A stretch of 64,000 bases of DNA from Symbiodinium natans (lineage: Eukaryota > Sar > Dinophyceae > Suessiales > Symbiodiniaceae), in NCBI GenBank assembly GCA_905221605.1, contig CAJNDS010002078.1, forward strand, positions 561,001 through 625,000, given 5' to 3'. Below, in pieces: positions 41,208 through 51,011 of the stretch. Under the pieces are notes generated by a model. The model did not search any database. It was given only the letters and a program-made list of their open reading frames with translations, and was not told the origin of the DNA. Positions within the stretch are counted from its first letter, which is position 1. Every line of letters starts with the position of its first letter. A program made the position numbers and the translations under genes.

Positions 41208-41405
41208 CAAAGTGTACTGATCACACTGGAAATCCACACTAGCCGCAGCTGGAGTCCTCAGAGTCTTTGCAGTAATAAAAAGATAATAAGCAAACCCGAT
41301 CCAATCCCAAGCACCTCCCTTTGGAAGTTCTGGCACCAGATACGGACTGTCGCAGACACGAGTAGGCCAGGTAGCAACAAGTTTCCATCGTTAAGCTGTC
41401 TGTAG
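41208..41405 (+). CDS. Probable exon
   Basis: The frame reads VLITLEIHTSRSWSPQSLCS, then IPSTSLWKFWHQIRTVADTS to TAG at 41403-41405. The acceptor is not clear. Confidence 0.4.
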   Translation, partial: QSVLITLEIHTSRSWSPQSLCSNKKIISKPDPIPSTSLWKFWHQIRTVADTSRPGSNKFPSLSCL

Positions 41406-41420
41406 CCATGAGCCCGTTAG

Positions 41421-41851
41421 ACCGGCGCGGAAGCCCTGCACAAACGCAACGTCAACTACACAGGCGACAACATTGATGTGCACGACAGCCAGGTGGCAAA
41501 CATCGTTCTTGACTGGCTGTTTTGCCCAAAGTGCCCGGGACGCTCCTCACAGCAAGCTGTGCTCGTTTGGCATATAGGTAGTTCGATGAGTACCTATGTA
41601 AAGATAAGAGCTGTAGTGCCCTGAAGCAGCCGATGTCCAAGACAGAGATGTCGATGCTTTGGCAGCTGGCACTAGGATTTGATTTGGTCCACATAATCAT
41701 AGGAAGGAGCCTGCGCAGCTCCTTGTTGTGGGCGTCACTGTGTCGGTACTCAACCTGGAAACAGAGTCACCACCACAAGGATTGGCCCCAGAAGTTTCTC
41801 AAAGCCTGCAGCTTTGCCCCCCCCCCCCCCCCCCAAACCCCCAAATCTTAA
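41421..41851 (+). CDS. Two exons joined by a 26-nt candidate intron, unknown gene
   Basis: Exon 41421-41577 (acceptor CCCGTTAG, phase 0): TGAEALHKRNVNYTGDNIDV, HDSQVANIVLDWLFCPKCPG, donor G|GTAGTT. Exon from 41604: removal of the 26 nt between joins the frame to SCSALKQPMSKTEMSMLWQL, GFDLVHIIIGRSLRSSLLWA, YSTWKQSHHHKDWPQKFLKA. Without removal the frame hits TGA after about 18 codons. Open until a C17 run at about 41818; true end unknown (next stop 41851). FCPKCPG gives one CxxC. Good texture throughout; family unknown. Confidence 0.55.
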
Positions 41852-41915
41852 TTTGAAGGAACGCTCACCCGCTAACCCACCAGTTAAGCCCTGTAAGCCC
41901 TCAGCCTTGAGAAAG

Positions 41916-42219
41916 CTGCACGCTCGGAAATAGGTACGGTCTAGCTGGCGTCGCCGGTGCCTCCGTCGTTGCCTCTGCGTTGGGCTATGGCACGGTGCTG
42001 AGGAGAACCTGGTAGAGCGTCGATGTGTTTGTAGATCCCCTTCCGGGTGTCCCATTCTCGCTTCAGCACTCCAGGCATGTCACTCGAGGTCGAAGGGTCG
42101 GCCCCATAAGACCTGCTCTCCATGAAGCACCCCCCCCCCCCACCTCCTTCAGACTGAAGTGGTACAACTTAAGCCTTGGCCCAGGGTATCTGGTGGCCAC
42201 CCTCGTTCAGGCCTCGTGA
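41916..42219 (+). CDS. Small membrane-type exons
   Basis: Exon 41916-42011 (CTLGNRYGLAGVAGASVVAS ALGYGTVLRRTW-like, donor TG|GTAGAG) is a glycine-rich membrane helix. Exon 42152-42219 (acceptor CCTTCAG) reads LKWYNLSLGPGYLVATLVQA to TGA at 42217-42219. The junction would create a stop, so one exon is missing or a border is off. Confidence 0.45.
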
Positions 42220-42270
42220 CTCCTGGCAGGGATTCCTTTTGACGGATAGGGCGTGTGTATTCTGAAACTG

Positions 42271-42293
42271 TGAGAGAGAGAGAGAGAGAGAGA
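42271..42293 (+). repeat. (GA)n run
   Basis: Uninterrupted GA dinucleotide repeat. Confidence 0.9.
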
Positions 42294-42389
42294 ACAGGCC
42301 AGGCACAGAGACTACCCGACTACATGGTCTTGTCTGTCTCGCATGCCAACTCATGGACCGAGCCATCATACTAATCCGTGTCTTCTCAG

Positions 42390-42589
42390 GAGTTGCTTCG
42401 CTTGTTGGGCGGCCTAAGCTGAACCCTCTGAATCCAACGCGACGGAACCATAACACTCCCAGACCCGAAATCCATCCAGAAAGAGCCAGGCGAACAGATG
42501 GCCTCGACCTTTCACGTGGCCACGGAAAGGCCATCAGTTGGAATTTTGGGGGGCTTCTGGGATCTACGAGCCTTGTGGGCTGGGGGTAG
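42390..42589 (+). CDS. Probable exon
   Basis: Strong acceptor CGTGTCTTCTCAG with two leading bases. Reads VASLVGRPKLNPLNPTRRNH, PERARRTDGLDLSRGHGKAI to TAG at 42587-42589; the coding part may end earlier. The 194-codon minus ORF over 42169-42753 is its antisense. Confidence 0.45.
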
Positions 42590-42924
42590 CGAACCCCTTC
42601 CAGGGTTCGGAGGTCGTGAATTAAAACCCCAGAGTTAACCCCTAAACTCAGTCTTGGGAGGCTTCTGGTCGAAGTTGAAGGCTTGACGTTTTCAAGTTGA
42701 GTTGCGGAGATGCTGTCGTGAGTTCGGATTGGTGGGACACGGTTCTTGTTCAAGATTTAGAATTTTGTGTGTAGCCAAGATTACGGTGAAACGAGATCGC
42801 CTATACCCCACTGACAGAGGTCCTACCACGGCAATGGGTTTAGGAACATGTCAATCGTGAAGCTCAGAACTTAGGGCCGGCTTCTTTCACAATATCTTCC
42901 GCTTACTTCGTCAACGTAAATCAG

Positions 42925-43288
42925 TTCAGGCCACCAAGAGTGTCATCGCTTCCCAACTATGCATACTTTCTGCCGTGTATATGGTTTAAACTCCGAAACC
43001 CTCAGCCCTCCTTTGTTTGCTCAAGACCCCAGGTCGAAACTCTACACCCAGCAGAGTTTTTTGCGTCTGCTACAATCTAGCACATCACTCAAGCCTCAAC
43101 TCCTCTTCCCTGCCCAGCGCGGCACATGCTGCCCTTTCTGCGATTTGCTGGGCCAGTGCCCCCTGAGAGTTGGGGCTTTGCATTGCAGATTTTGCAGGGA
43201 TTGGGTCTGGGGTCTTTCTCACCTGTAGAGGGTCTGCAGAGAGATGCTGGTAGCTTGATGCCCTTGTTGAGGGAGCCGTCTTGTGGAG
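42925..43288 (+). CDS. Exons with two CxxC pairs
   Basis: Exon 42925-42974 (FRPPRVSSLPNYAYFLP, donor CC|GTGTAT). From 43006 the best frame reads DPRSKLYTQQSFLRLLQSST, then TCCPFCDLLGQCPL and LHCRFCRDW. A third piece at about 43229-43288 reads GLQRDAGSLMPLLREPSCG with donor GTGAGC. CPFC plus CRFC could form a zinc site, but spacing does not match a known finger. The phase-compatible frame from exon 1 differs from the Cys-rich one, so the model is provisional. Confidence 0.4.
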
Positions 43289-43399
43289 TGAGCCAGCTGT
43301 GGGTGCAACTGACTACATATATTGTTGTCATTCTTATCGTTGTCATTGCTCCCCCACCCATTTACAACATCATATTATATATATATAGAGGTACAAATG

Positions 43400-43739
43400 T
43401 CTATGGACAACTTCCTAATCACCTTTTTCGCCGCGTCTTCTCCAACATCCGGTTCAGCCCCAGAAGATGACATGCAACAAGGCCTTCTTCGAGAGCTACC
43501 CACAAGAGAATTCTGTCCAAACAGAGGATGTTGCGCCCCTCTTACCCAAGCGGACATGGGCAAGACCCTGTATGGCACCATTCGCGCTCATGTGTGCAGA
43601 CCTCGTTCCAAATGGGACACTCATGCATTATAACCATGAAACCTCGCACACGAAGCCCCAAAATACCTGTAATCCTTGGAATGCACGGCGCCATGCAGCA
43701 TGGCCATCGGCTGCCTCCCGGGACGGTCCAGAGCTATGA
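43400..43739 (+). CDS. Coding region open in two frames
   Basis: Frame A (from about 43400) reads MDNFLITFFAASSPTSGSAP, ELPTREFCPNRGCCAPLTQA to TAA at 43631-43633. Frame B (from about 43467) reads MTCNKAFFESYPQENSVQTE, LLPKRTWARPCMAPFALMCA to TGA at 43737-43739. Both look protein-like. The true model may use A then B across an unseen splice. Confidence 0.35.
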
Positions 43740-44171
43740 AACCGGGTCAGCTGACCTTACAGGGGATTCGGTGCCTTAGCCGCCCTTTTGTTCGGATGTC
43801 TCACAAGTCCCTGCATCGGGTCGTCCTGACAATCATCATGACAGTTCGGAACCAAACACTTATGCTAAAAACTTGATGTGTGTGCGCTGGACCCATGTTG
43901 CCAGAGCCTTTGAAAGAAGGGACTCAGACTGCACAAGGTTTCAAGCTGCCTCCCTGAAGCCACAGGCCACGGACACACTGTACCCTTCTCTAAACATTGG
44001 ACTGCCAAAGCCTCACATCTCAGCGCCTTTGAAAGCTCAAAAATCCAATCGGGAACCAGGAAAACCAAGGCTCTCTCGTTGAGACCATAAAGGCAACTCC
44101 CGACCCGCCCCCAATTCCCCCCCCCCCCCCCCCCCCCAACAAGAAATTGAAATGACACAAGCAAGTGCACG

Positions 44172-46791
44172 ATGCACGACCAAGGCCAGTGCCTGCCGCA
44201 ACGCCACAGCATGCGGGGGGGCAGAGGCACCCTTGCAAAGAGCTTGCGCAGTTCACCTGTTTGTGGGACCATGCCCTTGCAGCCCTTCTGCAAACTTCCT
44301 AGGGTCAAGTCGATGAGATCACATATAGATGCACTTGTGCCCGCAGCGAACTTGCATTTCAAGGGAGTTTATCGTAGAATTCGCGATTTGCTTAATATTG
44401 TCCCCGCAAACGCGGGCGACAGCCACATGATGTGGCCTTTGCAGCCGGGCGCCCAGCCCATGCCCATTCAGGCCATGCAGCCAATGCCCATGCAGGCAAT
44501 GCCCATGCCCGCGCAGACGGGACCCTGGTGGGGGCCAGCGCAAGCTTTGCCTTCGCAGACCCCACCAGCCATGGCCCCAACAGCGCCAGCCCCAACAGTT
44601 TCTACGGCCCCAACGGCCGCAATGGCCCCAGCCCCGAGCCAAGCCTTGCCTTGCCAGGATTACCTAGTCCAAATGGGCTGCGGCCTGGTGGCGCTCGATT
44701 TAGAGTGCATCCATGACCACATCCACGGCAGCTATGCAGCAATGGAATGGCATGAGACCAGCGACCAGTGGTCATGGAAGCGTCAGTGTCAGATCATCGA
44801 ACTTGCAGCTGTGAACCTCGTCACGGGCGAATCGCTCCTGCTGCGCAGCCGTCCCGAGTTCAGCTGGGAGGACGTGAAGTCCCCCGCAACCCGGCTTTTT
44901 GCTGAGCACAGCGGGCACAAGGAGATCGTGTGCGATGAGTCGCTGCCGGTCTTTGCCCAGCTCTGGCCCACCCACGTGCTGCCATTCCTGCAGCGGGCCG
45001 CTGGCTTCACAGGTAAAGTCGTTCTCATCGCCCACAATGGCGATCGTTTCGACCACTTCGTCCTGAACAAAGAGATCGAGCGGCTGGGCCTGGACATGAG
45101 CCGCTGCCCTCACCTGGTGTCGGCGGACCCAGTGGCCACCATGAAGCTCGGCTGCTCTTGCTTGTGTGGAGGATGAGTTAGTTCTCTGCTATGTAGCATC
45201 GGATATATATATATATATATATATACATATAGACACACACACTCTCTCTCTCTCTTGATATACTGCGACTAGACCTTGATGACGTGTCTTTGCACTTCAG
45301 TGAATCCCTGACCTCAGGAAGAAGAGGTTCCATGACCAGCAAATATCGAATCTCTATGGTCAACCGAGAGGGCTTTCCTTACATCAGATGTACATGATCC
45401 ACGTGCCAGAACAGCATCGTACAGGCCTCCGTGCCCACCAGGCCATGGACGACGTGCGGATGATGCTCGACGTGATCCGCTGGGGGCCGCATGTGTCGGT
45501 CCTGCTGGCACAGGACATCTCGATAGCAACGCATGGGATGGAAGTTGCGGCCGCGACCTACTGCGTTTTGCAGCGCTTCATGCACCCGGTTCGGGTGTGG
45601 TCGAACAACCCCCCAGCCTACAGCGCAGGGTGCGCAACCCTGCCAACAGAAGAGCATGCGGAGGGCCCGGACAGCCCTCCCAACACAGCCCCAATGCAGC
45701 AGCATGGGACACCCATCTCAGCTGCCACAGTGGTTCCAGCCACGATGAGCTTCCCAGTGCCCTGTGGTGCGATGCCATTCATGTTTCAGCCCATCCCACC
45801 ACCCCCAACAACTCCACCGGCTCCCACAGGTCCCCCCCAGGCAGCTCCGACAGCAGCCCCGACAGCCTTCACGCTGGAGGGCTCGCTCCCTCCCACAGTG
45901 CCAGCCAGTGTACCAAACAGTGCGCCCGCCCAAGTTCCACATGAAGTGCCCGTCCTGACTCCCGTCCTGACTCCCGTCCTGCATCCAATGCGCACACCGC
46001 CGCCACCCCCTTACGACGAGCTTCCCAGTGTTCCCAGTCTTCCCAGTCATCTTCCAAGCGGCGGTCAAAGGCCCGGGCTCGGACGAACTGTGCTCGACCT
46101 CGAGGCGGAGCTGATGCAACAGAGCTCCGGTGGTGGGAGCCGTGCGACGAGCTCCGGCAGCGAGGATTTGAGTGCCAGCCCCAGTCTTGGCAGTGTAGAG
46201 AGAGAGAAGCACGGCAATGCCGAGCCCCGGCATGGACATGCCGGACATGCCGGACATGCCGGACGTCCGAAAGGAGCAGGTAAGGGAGGTGACAAGGGCA
46301 AGAACAAAGGCAAAGCCAATGGCAACAAGGGCAAGCGCCGTGGCGGAGAAGCGTGGCTTGGTGCGGCTTCCAGGACACGTTGTCTTCGTAGTTGTGCTTG
46401 CGTGGTCGTGTGTTTATACGCAACCCTGATGACAATGGCACCGCAAAGAGAACTTATGAGTATCGCATACAAGGTATATAAGTTTTTGATCTCCGGCGCC
46501 AGGTGGGGCGACAACAGAAATTGGAACCAACAGGACTGGCCCGGTCCTTGGTGGGGCTTCTACCCGGCCGGCTACGGTGACATGGGATATTGGGGCTGGG
46601 GTGACTTTCATGAGTACGACTATCCCCAGCCTCGTGCCCGGGACCGAGAGGGCGGCAACCGCAACCGCGATGCCCGTGCTCCCAAGCCCGCCGTCGAGAA
46701 GCCCGCAGGACAACCGTCATCTTCCCCGCCCGCAGCCTGGCGAGACTCAGCATTTGGAGTTGTCGGTTTCTACCGGCACTTCTTTGCCTAA
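44172..46791 (+). CDS. DEDDh-family 3'-5' exonuclease with low-complexity flanks
   Basis: Two exons, 44172-45163 and 45318-46791; intron phase 2 (TT|GTGTGG ... CTCAG|G). About residues 95-165 are Pro/Ala/Met/Gln-rich (PMPIQAMQPMPMQAMPMP). The nuclease domain follows. Motif ExoI is ALDLECIHDH (D and E). ExoII is LIAHNGDRFDHFVLNKEI (N and D). Then comes an ADPVATMK segment, and, in exon 2 after NLYGQPRGLSLHQMY, ExoIII is HQAMDDVRMMLDVI (H and D). All acidic residues needed for two-metal 3'-5' hydrolysis are present, as in DNA polymerase III epsilon, TREX and RNase T. The C-terminal 400 residues are Pro-rich, then Gly/Lys-rich (PKGAGKGGDKGKNKGKANGN), then Trp/Tyr/Gly-rich (WGFYPAGYGDMGYWGWGDF), typical of RNA-binding disordered tails. 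A possible extra intron lies at about 46470-46501. Substrate unknown. The start ATG follows a C run of about 20 nt; an upstream exon is possible. Confidence 0.85.
45200..45262 (+). repeat. (TA)n and (CT)n run inside the exonuclease intron
   Basis: TATATA repeat followed by ACACAC and CTCTCT runs within intron 45164-45317. Confidence 0.95.
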
Positions 46792-47142
46792 GACAACCTT
46801 AAACCCAAAACCCTAAAACCCTAAATCCTGAAGCCTATAAACACACACCGAGGCCAAGCCACCTACGAATTTCAGTGCAGAGATGGGCACCAGCAGTTGG
46901 CAGTGAGCCATGGTACGTTCATCTTCAGACGCGGGACCTGGGTCTCATTCTGTTCCTCTGCTGAGCATTTCTGCAGGATGCGGCTTCGCCCTTAAAGAGT
47001 CATCCAAACATTTCAATAAGGGGACAAAGCAATCTCTGGAGCTGCGGAGCCGTCGGAGTGAGGTCTCATGAGAGAGAGGCCCTCCGTACCGCGCGTAGCC
47101 CTCAAAAGTCAGTGTGATTCCTTAAAAAAATAGGGCCGTTTC

Positions 47143-47400
47143 ATGGATGCCAAACGCACCATGGCCACGTGTGGCATTGCAGAAAGTTGCCCGAAGGGCA
47201 AAAAACATAAGACAGAACGTGTGTTCACATCTCCCGTGAGGGGAGCGCAGGCCAGTCCTGCGAGCTTGGGCCGCTTTGGAGACTGCATCTTGTGCCGTGA
47301 CGTTAACAACAGCAGCAGCATTGCAACACTGTGCTGCGAGCGCACTGGCTCCACATTTTACGCTGTTCTACGGGAGTCCCTGGATCCAAAGTATCTGTAA
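47143..47400 (+). CDS. Small ORF, 85 residues
   Basis: ATG to TAA. MDAKRTMATCGIAESCPKGK, then a basic and Ser/Pro-rich part, GDCILCRDVNNSSSIATLCC and STFYAVLRESLDPKYL. CILC and a CC pair could bind metal but match no known finger. It looks complete and natural at both ends. It lies 350 nt after the exonuclease gene. Confidence 0.5.
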   Translation: MDAKRTMATCGIAESCPKGKKHKTERVFTSPVRGAQASPASLGRFGDCILCRDVNNSSSIATLCCERTGSTFYAVLRESLDPKYL

Positions 47401-47429
47401 TGGCTGCTCTCCCTCTTCCTTTCGCTCTT

Positions 47430-47520
47430 TCTCTCAATCTTGCTCTCTCGCTCTCCCTCTCTCTCTGTCTCTCTCTTTCTTTTTTTTTCTCTCTCTCTCT
47501 CTCTCTCTCTCTCACTCACT
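47430..47520 (+). repeat. CT-rich low-complexity tract
   Basis: (CT)n with a T9 interruption, immediately downstream of the small ORF ending at 47400. A shorter CT run lies at about 49496-49515. Confidence 0.9.
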
Positions 47521-47805
47521 GACTTACTCACTCAGTCGCTCGTTAGCTAGCTGGCCAAAACAAGCATTGGGCCATGGGAGGCCTTTGAAGTCTTGCGTGC
47601 CTCCTTGAGGAGCCTTACCAAAGTCCCAGCCGGAGCCCTGGAGTCTGCAGTCTGCTTGCAGCTTCAGTATACTAGCATATACTGTACTAGGGTTAGGCTC
47701 GAGTAGACTTGCCGCCTTAAGTCCATTAAAGTATAAACTTGTATAAACCCTTTTTAACCCTGAACTTGCGGTTAAGTGAACTGTGTGATGGTTTAAGGCT
47801 CACGA

Positions 47806-48018
47806 TTGATACTGTTGCGTGTGCACTCCGTTATGCGACGTCTTTGTGACAGGGTTGGAGTTTTCGGGCACAAGGCGTGCTTGCACCTGGAAGTTTCAGT
47901 TGCAGAATTCTGGCCCTGTATATTGAGAATCCCAGCTGAACATGCCATGCGGCGCCAGCTTTGTTTTCCTGGTGCACATGAGGCCTTGGTGTCCATAACT
48001 TCCGAGCAAGAGGGTTAA
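47806..48018 (+). CDS. Probable terminal exon, unknown gene
   Basis: The frame reads LRVHSVMRRLCDRVGVFGHK, ACLHLEVSVAEFWPCILRIP, AEHAMRRQLCFPGAHEALVS, ITSEQEG to TAA at 48016-48018. Strong folded-protein texture and a natural end. The acceptor is unclear; the frame could start at the ATG at about 47833. Confidence 0.5.
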   Translation: MILLRVHSVMRRLCDRVGVFGHKACLHLEVSVAEFWPCILRIPAEHAMRRQLCFPGAHEALVSITSEQEG

Positions 48019-48410
48019 GCCATTCTGCCGCGTGAGCCCTGAGAGCTTATTGCAAGTTATCCCCCTTCAAAGCGCCATGACGCAATGTCTACATGTGGCG
48101 TTGCTGAGTGGCCAAGCAGCCAGCCTTGAGGCCACTCCAAGGGAGAAGTCATTCGAGCCACTTGTTTTTGCTTCGGCTGGTTGAGTAGACAGGCATATTT
48201 GCATCTTGTGCACCGCAGTTGATGGATTGTAATTGGATTTCGCATGGTTTATAACTCCGGCTTTCAACATTCTGTTTGGGCGGTGACGGTGAGTTAATGC
48301 TTTGGTGCACATAAATTCGTTTATCCGGTTTGCCACTGTCGCCGGCTCTACAATAAAACGAAACCGTGCCGTACCTGGTGATCATGATAATATCTCATCC
48401 TGTGCTAGAG

Positions 48411-48708
48411 ATGAAGCTCCTTGAGTTGGACCAGAACCCTATAATGTATAAGAACCTTACTCTTCAAACCCAAAAAGCTGTGGAAGAAGCTGAGCATGCC
48501 CTTGGCGCCATGGAGTGCCATTTACATCGCCTATGTGCGCAGGTGAACCCTGCCACGCCCCTGTACGAGGTGCGACCGCACCGTGTCCGGATACTGTGGA
48601 GCACACTGCCTCAGGGCAAAAACCAGCGGCCACACCTGGAAGGTCAAGTGGCAGGCCCAGAAAGCACTCCATTGTCGCCTGGACGCGCTGGTGCCCTGGC
48701 GGCAGTAA
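48411..48708 (+). CDS. ORF followed by a cysteine-rich frame
   Basis: From ATG 48411: MKLLELDQNPIMYKNLTLQT QKAVEEAEHALGAMECHLHR, a clear helix, up to CAG|GTGAAC at 48543. Across 48562-48708 a different frame reads CTRCDRTVSGYCGAHCLRAK, SGHTWKVKWQAQKALHCRLD to TAA. It has the CxxC ... YCGxHC ... H spacing style of a treble-clef (MYND-like) finger. No good acceptor precedes the CTRC codons, so the joint is unresolved. Confidence 0.4.
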
Positions 48709-50069
48709 AAACCCCTGACCCTGAACCTTTCGTCGTAACCCCATCCCACCCACCCCAGAAAACACGCCCCCGCCCCTGAAAACGACTCCCCCCAAAAAAG
48801 ACTTGCGGCAGCAACATGAACGAATGCTCTTGATGTGTTTTGCGCCCACGCGCCTGGACCAGAGCTTAGTCTCTGCAGCCGCAGTCAGGACAAATTGCGC
48901 ATGCTCAGGGCTCATAAATAGGGTTTGAGGCTTCGCTCCCGCCCCCGAAGGTCGTGAGGGGTCTGGGCGGGCTTTCTGACCACCTCGGCAAAAGTAGGGT
49001 TCCCCCCTTGCGCATACCCTATAGGACCCTAACAAGGGGGTTCCTAATCTTGGGAACCCCCTCAAGATCGAAGTTCTGAAAGTCATAAAGGTGGGGCATT
49101 CAATAAAATTCGCGCCCCGGAGCCTGAAGACTGACTTTAAGACACAAGTTTTGCCATCGGACGGGACAAACGTCTAATCACTGAATCTTTTTGTCAAGAC
49201 TATTTTAGGTTTCAGGGGATCTTCCATCGCCTTCACGCATGTTTAATGCTCCACAGATCGTTGGTGCCCGGGACAGCGTTTCATGGTGTAAGATTTGTTC
49301 GTTCCGACTCAGGCCTGATGAGTCCAGAGAGAAATCGTCCAACTGAACATGTGGACAACTTGTTAGTTTTGTCAATGCATTTTGTTTCTTCATAGTTGTA
49401 AGTTTGTTAAATTTAAGAGGAACGGTTTTGCAAATAAACTTTCTGAATGACATTCTGGAAGTCAAGAAAACAAGTAGCTGTTGTTTTTTCTCTTTCTATC
49501 TCTCTCTCTCTCTCGCCCGCTCGCTCGCTCCATGAAAGCTGTAAGCCGTTTAAATCTGAGTACCTGGTCTCTCCGCAGCTCCGGCCATATCGACCAAATC
49601 CCCCAGGTCCGTGCCAGTGGGGCACGACTCCGAGAAGCTTCGACGCTGCTGGACACAGAGGGGTCAGGATGCATTGTCTGTATGACGTTGTAATCAGTGC
49701 GAGACAAGTGAACATGTACAAAAACCACTGCGGGGCCACACATGCAGCGTAGGTTCAATTGGAGCCTCTATCACCTCTATCACTCAGAATCCCGGCATGT
49801 CTTCCTCCTCCTCCTCTCCCTTTGAGCCCGATCCCGTTCCAGGAAACGATCCTCATGAGCCCCAAAGCTCTAATCCTCTATAGGCCCCATATCCAGAGTA
49901 GGGGTTCTAACCATGAAAAAAAGTTTTTACAATGACAAGGGTTTCTTTAACAATCCTAGTGGTTTAGGGTTGGCAGGATAGTGGTTTCACGATAGTGGTT
50001 TAGGGTTGGCATGATAGTGGTTTCACGAGAGTGGTTTAGGGTTGGCATGATCGTGGTTAACAATGATAG
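48709..50069. other. Gene-poor stretch
   Basis: No exon could be supported. It holds a fold-back-capable AGGGTTCCCC / GGGAACCCCC pair at about 48995-49065, GGTTTAGGGTTGGCA direct repeats at 49960-50050 and CT runs. Confidence 0.45.
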
Positions 50070-50480
50070 TGGTGTTGGAGCTTTGGGAGGCCCAAAACCT
50101 CAATTCTCAGGCCTTTTTGTCACTTCAGCTTGGGGAGGCCCAAAACCTTCAGGTCTTTTTGTCACTCCCATGCGGGCCTGGGACTGCGGGGGGGGGGGGG
50201 GGGGGGAAAGCTCCAAAACCGAGGGTCTTTCTGTCACTGCCCCCCCCGCCCCCCCCCCCCCCCCCCAGGCCCGCACGGGAGTGACAAAAAGACCTGAGAA
50301 TTGAGGTTTTGGGCCTCCCAAAGCTCCAAAACCAGGCTGTCACTGCCCCCCCCCCCCCCAGTCCCAGGCCCGCATGGGAGTGACAAAAAGACCTGAGAAT
50401 TGAGGCCCAAAACCTCAATTCTCAGGTCTTTTTGTCACTCCCATAGGTTTTGGGCCTCCCAAAGCTCCAAAACCAGGCAT
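50070..50480. repeat. Nested inverted repeat with poly-G / poly-C arms
   Basis: The words CCCAAAACCT, CAATTCTCAGG and CTTTTTGTCACTCCCATGCG followed by a G run are answered by C runs, GGGAGTGACAAAAAGACCTG, AATTGAGGTTTTGGG and GCCTCCCAAAGCTCCAAAAC, then repeated again in the first sense to about 50480. Arms are 60-100 nt with near-perfect complementarity, so strong hairpins are possible. Confidence 0.8.
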
Positions 50481-50819
50481 GTGGGCCTTGGGGGGGGTCA
50501 GAAAGACCCTGGCTTTGGAGCTTTGGGAGGGCTTCGTTTTAGGGCTTGGGGTTGGGGCTTAGAATGGTTTCGGGGGCGTTTTGTGGGTAGTTGAAGGGTC
50601 GCAGGCATTGCGCAGGCATTGTGGCTATCATGCACTGAGGCACAAAAGTGATTCCTTGTTGTGGTTAAAAAATGGGTCTTTATTGCGGTTACGACCCCGC
50701 CTCCCATATCCAAGCCACAACCCTACACCTCTCAAGTACTTGCGGACGGTTTGCGGTCCACTTAACAGGGATTCCAGTAGTACCTGGGTATCAGTTCCCA
50801 CTTCGCGGGCTCATGGAGT

Positions 50820-50935
50820 CAACACCCCAAACCCTATCCACCCTTAAAACCCTAAACCCTACACCCTAAAACCCCAAAACCCTGCACCCTAAACCCTAAA
50901 CCCCAAAACCCTAAACCCTATAAGCCCCAAACCCG
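50820..50935 (+). repeat. CCCTAAA / CCCCAAA tract before an exon
   Basis: About twelve diverged telomere-like units ending just before the exon at 50941. Confidence 0.9.
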
Positions 50936-50940
50936 AGCAG

Positions 50941-51011
50941 CGCAGCGACCCGGCTCGCGAGGAGCTGGGCCTCGAGGATGGCGAGACGCTGAGCGCCACC
51001 CGGCTCCGGAG
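50941..51011 (+). CDS. Exon: end of ubiquitin-like-looking module
   Basis: Reads RSDPAREELGLEDGETLSAT RLR. GC-rich; probable GC-type donor (GAG|GCCGGC). Followed by GGGGTTTAGGGTTTAGGG intron sequence. Confidence 0.55.

Noticed and set aside
42169-42753. Minus ORF of 194 codons
   Set aside because: Antisense of the + exon with a strong acceptor at 42390; includes translation of a (GA)n run.
48457-49086. Minus ORF of 209 codons
   Set aside because: No splice or start support and antisense to the + ORF at 48411; partly low-complexity.
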